From positions 1-5,162 of the forward strand of contig JAPPQG010000076.1 of NCBI GenBank assembly GCA_028816945.1: a DNA stretch of 5,162 nt, written 5' to 3'. Within the stretch, counting starts at the first letter, position 1, and each line of letters starts with the position of its first letter. This document shows positions 1-5,162 of this stretch, piece after piece. Below the pieces are notes generated by a model, which saw only the letters and a list, made by a program, of their open reading frames with translations, had not been told where the DNA came from and did not search any database. The translations under genes and the position numbers were made by a program. The stretch comes from Alphaproteobacteria bacterium. GTDB lineage: Bacteria; Pseudomonadota; Alphaproteobacteria; RS24.

Positions 1-231
1 GGCCCCGTCCATAACATATCGTTCGCCACTCCGACAAAGTCCCTCGCTAAAAATCACCACACGATGCCATTCTGTGCGCTCACGCCGTTCGCCCGTGTTT
101 TTATCTTTCCAACTATCACCCGTTGCAATGCTTAAAGTGACAACGGGGCGGCCGTCCTTTGTGCTACGCACTTCTGGATCCGCCCCGAGATTACCAATAA
201 GAATAACTTTATTTACACTGCCTGAAGCCAT
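1..231 (-). CDS. ssb: Single-stranded DNA-binding protein SSB, N-terminal part (3' end outside window)
   Basis: SSB coats single-stranded DNA in replication, recombination and repair through an OB-fold and normally works as a tetramer. The 77 visible codons read without a stop to the window edge. They start [20 protein letters not shown] (residues 1-20), the standard first strand of the bacterial SSB OB-fold. Residues 38-62 hold the [20 protein letters not shown] stretch, with the conserved Trp at 41 and 56 and His at 57, which correspond to the DNA-stacking aromatics and the interface His of the family. The OB-fold C-terminal half and the acidic tail that recruits partner proteins lie outside the window. 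ATG at 231-229 is chosen because it gives the normal family N-terminus and has a strong AAGGGG Shine-Dalgarno 7 bases upstream. Divergent ssb-uvrA is a common proteobacterial arrangement. Family assignment is near certain. Confidence 0.95.
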   Translation of the reverse strand, partial: MASGSVNKVILIGNLGADPEVRSTKDGRPVVTLSIATGDSWKDKNTGERRERTEWHRVVIFSEGLCRSGERYVMDGA

Positions 232-238
232 AATCTGT

Positions 239-244
239 CCCCTT
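239..244 (-). promoter_or_regulatory. Shine-Dalgarno of ssb
   Basis: On the minus strand this reads AAGGGG, 7 bases before the ATG at 231. It is a strong match to the anti-SD and supports the chosen ssb start. Confidence 0.75.
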
Positions 245-286
245 GTCCCTTTATTATTTATATTTGTCCGCCCTTTATTTTTGTTC
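243..286. repeat. Imperfect direct repeats upstream of ssb
   Basis: TTGTCC followed shortly by CTTTATT occurs at 243 and again at 264, exactly 21 bp apart (two helical turns). Related words are TTGTTC at 281 and CTGTCC at 235. The block sits just before the ssb start, where an operator or the core promoter would be. It could be an operator or merely low-complexity drift; no known binding protein is implied. Confidence 0.35.
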
Positions 287-337
287 GCTCTAAATTAGCA
301 AAATCCAAGCCCATTTGTCATTAGCTTTTCTCTTTTT

Positions 338-351
338 GGCTTGTGGCTTGT
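338..351. repeat. Tandem 7-bp repeat GGCTTGT x2
   Basis: GGCTTGT occurs at 338-344 and 345-351 back to back, directly abutting the palindrome at 351-364. It is short, and its meaning is unknown. Confidence 0.35.
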
Positions 352-364
352 GGAAAACTTTCCA
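351..364. promoter_or_regulatory. Palindrome TGGAAA-AC-TTTCCA, candidate operator
   Basis: This is a perfect 6-bp-arm inverted repeat with a 2-bp centre, in the middle of the ssb/uvrA spacer. It lies immediately upstream of a second inverted repeat (TAGGG-N7-CCCTA at 367-383). Size and position suit a dimeric repressor or activator site. It does not match the LexA consensus types I know. The identification as an operator is inference from symmetry and place only. Confidence 0.3.
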
Positions 365-370
365 TTTAGG

Positions 371-439
371 GCTATTTTCCCTACTTATCTGCTATTTTCT
401 GCCCTTCTGGCTTTGCGAAAGGGCGAAAATATGCTATTT
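371..439. repeat. GCTATTT direct repeats, helically phased
   Basis: GCTATTTTC occurs at 371-379 and 391-399, and GCTATTT again at 433-439. Start-to-start distances are 20 and 42 bp, near two and four turns of B-DNA. The last copy overlaps the weak putative -10 of uvrA. Same-face spacing could mean cooperative protein binding, but the word is AT-rich and short. Confidence 0.3.
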
Positions 440-475
440 AGATTCCTCTATATGTCACCCATATTTCATCATATT

Positions 476-479
476 AGGA
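476..479 (+). promoter_or_regulatory. Shine-Dalgarno of uvrA
   Basis: AGGA ends 9 bases before the ATG at 489. An in-frame TAG at 480-482 rules out a longer N-terminus, so this site fixes the uvrA start. Confidence 0.7.
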
Positions 480-488
480 TAGCGGGCA

Positions 489-3400
489 ATGCCAAAATCC
501 CCACAAAAAGCCAAGTCAAAATCCAAAGCAAGCGCACCGCCCGTGCCACAAGTCAAAAACATTAGCATTGCCGGCGCACGAGAGCATAATCTCAAAAACA
601 TATCTCTCGATTTGCCACGCGACAGGCTGATTGTGATTACTGGCCTCTCGGGTTCGGGCAAATCATCGCTTGCCTTTGACACAATCTATGCCGAAGGGCA
701 GCGCCGCTATGTTGAAAGCCTATCTGCCTATGCGCGGCAATTTTTAGAAATGATGCAAAAGCCCGATGTCGATAGAATTGACGGCCTATCTCCCGCTATT
801 TCTATTGAACAAAAAACAACTTCCCGCAATCCGCGCTCCACAGTCGGCACGGTGACGGAAATTTATGATTATTTGCGTTTGCTTTTTGCCCGTGTCGGCA
901 CGCCCTATTCACCTGCAACAGGCTTGCCGATTGAAAGCCAGACTGTGTCGCAAATGGTTGACCGTATCGCAAAATTGCCAAATGGCACACGGCTTTATCT
1001 GCTTGCCCCGATTGTGCGTGGGCGCAAAGGTGAATATAGAAAAGATTTTGCTGAACTACAAAAGCGCGGTTTCCAACGGGTCAAAGTGGATGGCGCATTT
1101 TATGAAATTACCGATATTCCCGCTTTGGATAAAAATTATAAGCATAATATCGATGTTGTTGTCGACCGCCTCATTGTTAAGCCCGATATTGGCAACCGCA
1201 TTGCCGATAGTTTGGAAATTGCCTTACAATTAACAGACGGTATCGCGGTGGCGGAAATGGCGGATAAAAGCCCAACCCCAGAAACAAGCAAAGCGCAAGG
1301 TAAAACGGCAAAAGGCAAAACGGCAACCACTAAAAAAAATGTAAAATCGGCAGGACAAACAGAACAGGCAGAACAGATTATTTTTTCTGCTCGCTTTGCC
1401 TGTCCCGTATCGGGTTTTACGATTGATGAAATTGAGCCGCGCCTTTTTTCTTTTAATAATCCATTCGGGGCTTGTCCTGCTTGTGATGGTTTAGGCACAC
1501 AATATTTCATCAACCCTGAGGCGATTGTGCCGAACCCGAACCTGTCCCTAAAAGACGGGGCGATTGCGGCTTGGTCAAAAGGTGGCACAGCCTCCCCTTA
1601 TTTTATGCAAACTTTGGAGAGTCTTGCCCGCCATTATAAATTCTCTATGTCAAAACCATGGCACGCGCTCACTGCAAGCACAAAAAAAGTAATTTTATAT
1701 GGCAGTGGCGACACGGCAATCACTTTGACTTATAGTGATGGCACGCGCAGTTTTAGAACAAAAAAACAATTTGAAGGCGTGATAGGCAATCTCGAGCGCC
1801 GTTATAGAGAAACGGATAGTGCGCGGATAATGGAGGAAATTGAAAAATATCATTCCATTACAATTTGCGATAAGTGCGGCGGCAATCGCTTAAAGTCGGA
1901 GGCTTTGGCTGTTAAAATTGGCGGCTGTCATATTGGCGAAATTACGCATATGTCGATTCGGGAGGCGGATATATGGTTTAAGCAGTTAGACAAAAAACTG
2001 AATAAAAAGCAGAAAGAAATTGCTGCCCGCATTTTGAAGGAAATTCGCACACGGCTAAAATTTCTCAATGATGTTGGGCTGGATTATCTAACCCTTTCCC
2101 GTGACTCGGGCAGTTTGTCGGGGGGAGAAAGCCAACGCATTCGGCTCGCTTCACAAATTGGCTCGGGGCTGACAGGCGTGCTTTATGTGCTAGATGAGCC
2201 GTCAATCGGCCTACACCAACGCGATAATGCGCGCTTGCTTGAAACATTGGAACATTTACGCAATCTAGGTAATACGGTGATTATGGTCGAACATGACGAA
2301 GAGGCGATTTGGGCGGCTGACCATGTGGTGGATATTGGGCCGGGCGCAGGTCTGCATGGCGGGGAAATTATCGCTACTGGCACAGCCGAAAAAATCAGCA
2401 AGGCAAAAAAAAGCCTCACGGGACAATATCTCAGCGGGGCAATGGAAATTCCCATACCAACAAGCCGCCGCCCCGCCACAGGACGCACCTTAAAAGTGGT
2501 AGGCGCACGCGGCAATAATTTGAAAAATATAAATGCTGACATTCCGCTTGGCACATTAACTTGTGTGACGGGTGTCTCGGGCGGGGGGAAATCGACCTTG
2601 CTTATTGATACGCTCTATCGGGCGGCCGCCCGCTATCTCCACCATGCCCGCGCCCTGCCCGCAACGCATAAGGAAATTAAAGGGCTTTCGCATATTGACA
2701 AAGTCATTGACATTAACCAGTCGCCCATTGGGCGCACGCCCCGCTCTAATCCCGCAACTTATACAGGCGCTTTCACCCCCATTCGCGAATGGTTTGCCAA
2801 TCTGCCCGAAGCGCGTGTGCGGGGCTATAAGCCGGGGCGGTTTTCTTTTAATGTCAAAGGTGGGCGGTGCGAGACATGTCAAGGCGATGGGGTTATTAAA
2901 ATTGAAATGCACTTTCTGCCCGATGTTTATGTGGAATGCGACACCTGCCACGGCAAACGCTATAATCGAGAGACATTGGAAGTGCGCTTTAAGGATAAAA
3001 ACATTGCCGATATATTGGATATGACGGTTGAGGAAGCGTCTGCTTTTTTCCGTGCCGTGCCGTCTGTGCGTGAGAAAATGGAGAAATTAGAACGGGTCGG
3101 CTTGGGCTATATTAAAGTCGGCCAGCAAGCGACCACCCTATCGGGCGGTGAGGCGCAACGGGTTAAATTGGCGAAAGAACTTGCCAAGCGCGCCACAGGG
3201 CGCACGCTCTATATTCTCGATGAGCCAACAACGGGCTTGCATTTCCACGATGTCGCAAAACTTTTAGAAGTCTTGCATGAGATTGTCGATGGGGGCAATA
3301 CGGTGATTGTGATTGAGCATAATTTAGAAGTGATAAAAACGGCCGATTGGATTATTGATTTAGGGCCAGAAGGGGGCGATGGCGGCGGCGAAATTGTTGC

Positions 3401-3581
3401 TTGCGGCACGCCCGAGCAAACCGCCAAATGCAAAGCCAGCTATACGGGGCAATATCTTGCCCGCCTCTTCCGCACCCGCAAATCCCGCGCTCCTAAACAA
3501 ATAAAAGCGCGCACGGCTAATCATACAAGACGCACAAAACGCCAAACAAACCGCCCTACCCCACGCAAAGCCGCGGAATAA
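489..3581 (+). CDS. uvrA: UvrABC excinuclease subunit A (UvrA), damage-recognition ATPase
   Basis: UvrA is the cytoplasmic dimeric ABC-type ATPase that finds bulky DNA lesions and loads UvrB for nucleotide excision repair. Both nucleotide-binding domains are complete. NBD1 has Walker A GLSGSGKS at 52-59, signature LSGGESQR at 543-550 and Walker B VLYVLDEP at 564-571. NBD2 has Walker [10 protein letters not shown] at 695-703, signature LSGGEAQR at 884-891 and Walker B YILDEP at 908-913. Zinc sites are CxxC at 460/463, a four-Cys finger at 794/797/817/820, and a first finger with Cys305, Cys329 and Cys332 but Ser308 in place of the fourth Cys, a variant I associate with alphaproteobacteria. At 1030 residues it is 60-90 longer than usual. 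The excess is a Lys/Ser/Ala N-tail (about residues 1-23), a Lys/Thr/Gln insert (258-296) and an Arg/Lys-rich C-tail (about 994-1030). There is no frameshift or missing catalytic motif, so it should be active. The start is fixed by an upstream in-frame TAG and the Shine-Dalgarno. Confidence 0.98.
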   Translation: MPKSPQKAKSKSKASAPPVPQVKNISIAGAREHNLKNISLDLPRDRLIVITGLSGSGKSSLAFDTIYAEGQRRYVESLSAYARQFLEMMQKPDVDRIDGLSPAISIEQKTTSRNPRSTVGTVTEIYDYLRLLFARVGTPYSPATGLPIESQTVSQMVDRIAKLPNGTRLYLLAPIVRGRKGEYRKDFAELQKRGFQRVKVDGAFYEITDIPALDKNYKHNIDVVVDRLIVKPDIGNRIADSLEIALQLTDGIAVAEMADKSPTPETSKAQGKTAKGKTATTKKNVKSAGQTEQAEQIIFSARFACPVSGFTIDEIEPRLFSFNNPFGACPACDGLGTQYFINPEAIVPNPNLSLKDGAIAAWSKGGTASPYFMQTLESLARHYKFSMSKPWHALTASTKKVILYGSGDTAITLTYSDGTRSFRTKKQFEGVIGNLERRYRETDSARIMEEIEKYHSITICDKCGGNRLKSEALAVKIGGCHIGEITHMSIREADIWFKQLDKKLNKKQKEIAARILKEIRTRLKFLNDVGLDYLTLSRDSGSLSGGESQRIRLASQIGSGLTGVLYVLDEPSIGLHQRDNARLLETLEHLRNLGNTVIMVEHDEEAIWAADHVVDIGPGAGLHGGEIIATGTAEKISKAKKSLTGQYLSGAMEIPIPTSRRPATGRTLKVVGARGNNLKNINADIPLGTLTCVTGVSGGGKSTLLIDTLYRAAARYLHHARALPATHKEIKGLSHIDKVIDINQSPIGRTPRSNPATYTGAFTPIREWFANLPEARVRGYKPGRFSFNVKGGRCETCQGDGVIKIEMHFLPDVYVECDTCHGKRYNRETLEVRFKDKNIADILDMTVEEASAFFRAVPSVREKMEKLERVGLGYIKVGQQATTLSGGEAQRVKLAKELAKRATGRTLYILDEPTTGLHFHDVAKLLEVLHEIVDGGNTVIVIEHNLEVIKTADWIIDLGPEGGDGGGEIVACGTPEQTAKCKASYTGQYLARLFRTRKSRAPKQIKARTANHTRRTKRQTNRPTPRKAAE
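1260..1376 (+). repeat. Low-complexity insert in uvrA with short tandem repeats
   Basis: This stretch encodes UvrA residues 258-296, just before the first zinc finger. It holds two near-identical 14-bp copies at 1297-1310 and 1312-1325 (period 15, one mismatch), giving the repeated GKTA, and CAGAACAG at 1360-1367 and 1369-1376 (period 9), giving EQ repeats. An A8 run lies at 1332-1339 between them. The periods are multiples of three, so the frame is kept. This looks like a surface loop that grew by replication slippage. Confidence 0.6.
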
Positions 3582-3591
3582 GGGGGGTTGC

Positions 3592-4479
3592 CTAACTCCC
3601 ACAATTAGGACAATATCTTTCTAGCCCTTGTTGTTGCCGCAACTCTTCTATATAAGTTGTTACTACTTCGTCGTGTCCCATATGTTCATGATATGGTTGT
3701 TTGGCATGACATAATTTGCATAAAGCCTTTAAATTTTCATCTCGATAATCACTTTTTTCTTTACTGATATGATGCGCGTGAAGCAAATGCTTATCATTAT
3801 GTAACTTTACATTGCAACATTCACAAGTCCAATTAGCTTTAGCCCGATATTCTCGGCTAATTGTATGCCAATTTTTTGGATAAGCATCAGCGGGAGCTGT
3901 ATCTGATTGTACATCATCAAATAACCTACCTGTACTTTTTGTTTTGTTGAACCAACCTACAAAATCAAAATTTTTTGCAATTTTCTGTTTTCTAATAAAA
4001 ATTTTTGCTATATTAAACTTTTCAATACAATTCTTACATACAAAAAGTGGCACGTTACATTCACCATCGTTGGCTAGTGCTTGTCGAATATGATCTTTCC
4101 TTTGGTTTCCATGATACTTAAAAAATTCTTCTCTTTCAATCATTCTTTCGATAGTTTTGCATTTGCCTAAATGTATTCTTTTTGATTCTTTTGATTTCTC
4201 TTCTTGTTGCTCTTCTCGTTGCCATATTCTGTTTATTCGGAAATTTTCAAATTGAGTAATAATTTCATCTTTAGAAAGATCATCATGATTTTTAATATGA
4301 ATTGTTGTTTGATATTCTGTGCCTGTCTTTTCATCGATTATATAAGGGATTCCATTTCTAAAAATAATATTTTTAGCTTCTAGTTGAATACCTTCTGGTG
4401 TTTCTAACCTACCCTTAAAGGTGCTTGCCCCCATCATCTCTAAAATTCTATAAAGCCCTGATAAATTAAGCTCAGTCAT
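3592..4479 (-). CDS. HNH endonuclease, putative defence effector (ZorE-like role proposed)
   Basis: This 295-residue protein has a clear zinc-stabilised HNH nuclease domain at about 205-270. Cys219/Cys222 (CECC) and Cys254/Cys257 make the zinc knuckles, LLHAHHIS gives His234, His236 and His237 as candidate catalytic residues, Asn249 sits in DENLKALC, and His258 follows the last Cys. This is the classic CxxC-HxHH-N-CxxCH order, so DNA or RNA cleavage is expected. The N-terminal 200 residues are not recognised. They include a very charged segment (about 88-115) and Cys107, Cys141 and VCKNC (148-151), possibly a second zinc site. The C-terminus ends in a further CxxC (290/293). No signal peptide or membrane segment is visible, so it should be cytoplasmic. 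ATG at 4479 has AAGG 9 bases upstream and overlaps the end of the OmpA-like gene by 8 bp (ATGACTGA), implying translational coupling. It is AT-rich compared with uvrA. Nuclease family is confident; defence role is inferred from the partner gene. Confidence 0.85.
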   Translation of the reverse strand: MTELNLSGLYRILEMMGASTFKGRLETPEGIQLEAKNIIFRNGIPYIIDEKTGTEYQTTIHIKNHDDLSKDEIITQFENFRINRIWQREEQQEEKSKESKRIHLGKCKTIERMIEREEFFKYHGNQRKDHIRQALANDGECNVPLFVCKNCIEKFNIAKIFIRKQKIAKNFDFVGWFNKTKSTGRLFDDVQSDTAPADAYPKNWHTISREYRAKANWTCECCNVKLHNDKHLLHAHHISKEKSDYRDENLKALCKLCHAKQPYHEHMGHDEVVTTYIEELRQQQGLERYCPNCGS

Positions 4480-5162
4480 CAGTGAGTGCCTTATTTATAT
4501 TTTGTATAATATGTTTTTCATCAATATCTATTGTAAATTCGACACGCCTTGATGCCGCCTCATCCTCTCGATCATAATAGTCATATTTCAGTTTTGTAGA
4601 TGAAAAGCCTGCGGTTTTTACCTTTTCTTTTATGCGTTTTGAATAATTTTCATCAAGTCCTATAAGACGTAAACAATAATCTAAAATAGCCTGTGTTCTA
4701 TCTTGTGAAAGTTTCATGTTTTCTAAAAATGCATCTTCTTCGTTAGTAGCTGTTTCCCATTTCGACGATGTATGACCTTCGATACGGACTTCGCGAATGT
4801 TATCGAAAAATGGCTCCAATATTCTAATATAGCGTGGGAAAAAATCTGACAAAATACCTTGAAATTTTGCGGTCACTGTGGCACTGCCAGACTCAAAGAA
4901 AATATCAGGTTCATTGAATTTGATAGTTAAAGTTTCTCGTTCAATTTCAGCTTTCCAATCATCTAAATCAGGCTCAAATTCTTGCATGAGGGCTTGATAA
5001 ATTTGTTCTTTAATTTTATATGATTCATCAATAATATTCCCAATACCTTTCAGTTTTGCTTCTTCTAAATCTTTCAAACTAAGGGCCTGTGCGAGTTCGT
5101 CTTCTGCAAGCCGAAGCTTATCTTGTAGGCCAATAATGCTTTCTAATCTCTTTTCATTCAAG
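4472..5162 (-). CDS. OmpA/MotB-like peptidoglycan-binding protein, C-terminal part (ZorB-like)
   Basis: The frame is open from the window edge, with 229 codons visible. The first visible codon pair is TTG-AAT with no ATG nearby, so the true start very probably lies outside. Residues about 2-60 (visible numbering) form an Ala/Leu/Lys/Glu coiled-coil-like linker. Residues about 78-211 are an OmpA-family domain: FFESGSA (88-94), IRIEGHTSS (125-133), NMKLSQDR (148-155) and AASRRVEF (202-209). Asn148, Leu151 and Arg155 keep the peptidoglycan-contact NxxLxxxR pattern, whereas the usual Asp after GHT is Ser132, and the loop between these motifs is longer than in OmpA. Such domains anchor stator proteins (MotB, ZorB) to the cell wall, with an N-terminal membrane helix. 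No such helix is visible and it would lie upstream. The gene overlaps the HNH gene by 8 bp. Together they resemble the ZorB-ZorE end of a type II Zorya operon. OmpA-family membership is firm; the Zorya assignment is inference. A plain OmpA-like envelope protein is the alternative. Confidence 0.8.
   Translation of the reverse strand, partial: LNEKRLESIIGLQDKLRLAEDELAQALSLKDLEEAKLKGIGNIIDESYKIKEQIYQALMQEFEPDLDDWKAEIERETLTIKFNEPDIFFESGSATVTAKFQGILSDFFPRYIRILEPFFDNIREVRIEGHTSSKWETATNEEDAFLENMKLSQDRTQAILDYCLRLIGLDENYSKRIKEKVKTAGFSSTKLKYDYYDREDEAASRRVEFTIDIDEKHIIQNINKALTDD

Larger units (their letters stand above)
232..488. promoter_or_regulatory. Divergent ssb/uvrA intergenic control region
   Basis: This 257-bp AT-rich spacer must carry the promoters of both ssb (leftward) and uvrA (rightward). 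I looked for the alphaproteobacterial LexA box (GTTC-N7-GTTC or its complement) and for the E. coli type CTGT-N8-ACAG and found neither. Instead there are four TGT(C/T)C words near ssb (235, 243, 264, 281), a perfect 6-bp-arm palindrome at 351-364, a TAGGG-N7-CCCTA inverted repeat at 367-383, and three GCTATTT words at 371, 391 and 433. No promoter is strong by eye. The best guess for uvrA is TTGCGA (413-418), 16 bp, TATTTA (435-440), which is weak. No small gene is supported here. Confidence 0.6.

Noticed and set aside
283..293. GTTC at 283-286 as half of an alphaproteobacterial LexA box
   Set aside because: The sequence 7 bases on, on either side, does not contain the second GTTC; the nearest related word (GTCC at 266) is at the wrong spacing.
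74..298. Plus-strand open frame of 74 codons opposite ssb
   Set aside because: The minus strand clearly encodes the conserved SSB N-terminus here.
341..565. Plus-strand open frame of 74 codons crossing the uvrA start
   Set aside because: It overlaps uvrA out of frame, lies mostly in the intergenic region, and its product looks like nothing recognisable.
1136..1588. Minus-strand open frame of 150 codons within uvrA, and other antisense frames in the gene
   Set aside because: They are antisense shadows of a well-supported conserved gene, with compositional oddities and no domain.
3584..3600. Small hairpin GGGGTT/AACTCCC between the uvrA and HNH stops as a bidirectional terminator
   Set aside because: The stem is only six pairs with a bulge, and neither strand has a following T run.
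5159..5161. TTG at the right edge as the true start of the OmpA-like gene
   Set aside because: It would give a protein that starts in the coiled-coil linker with no membrane helix or signal, and the frame stays open to the window edge, so the gene most likely begins outside.

Overview
The window looks like a stretch of an alphaproteobacterial chromosome. A conserved DNA-repair locus, ssb and uvrA transcribed divergently, is followed by an AT-rich gene pair on the opposite strand. The lineage call rests on the SSB N-terminus, on the UvrA zinc-finger sequence (a CPVSG variant in place of CPVCG) and on the GVSGGGKST form of the second Walker A motif. I know these from alphaproteobacteria, but no search was run.

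Layout: positions 1-231 (minus strand) hold the first 77 codons of ssb, cut by the window edge. Positions 232-488 are the 257-bp ssb/uvrA divergent intergenic region. It has a good Shine-Dalgarno for each gene, several short direct and inverted repeats, and no canonical LexA box that I can find. Positions 489-3581 (plus strand) hold a complete uvrA of 1030 codons. It is longer than the usual 940-970 because of a basic N-terminal tail, a low-complexity insert near residues 258-296 and a basic C-terminal tail. Only 10 bp separate its stop from the stop of the next, convergent gene.

Positions 3592-4479 (minus) encode a 295-residue HNH nuclease. Positions 4472-5162 (minus, 5' end outside the window) encode an OmpA/MotB-like peptidoglycan-binding protein with a coiled-coil linker. 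The two overlap by 8 bp and are surely one operon, transcribed from beyond the right edge toward uvrA. Their DNA is visibly AT-richer than uvrA (sampled 60-base lines of 15% and 38% GC against 53% in uvrA), which suggests an acquired accessory module.

The most interesting reading is that the pair is the downstream part of a Zorya-like anti-phage system. In type II Zorya, a MotA-like ZorA and a MotB/OmpA-like ZorB form an envelope motor and an HNH protein (ZorE) is the nucleic-acid effector. The order here, OmpA/MotB-like then HNH, fits. The decisive gene, a MotA/ExbB-like protein, would lie just outside the window, so this remains an inference.
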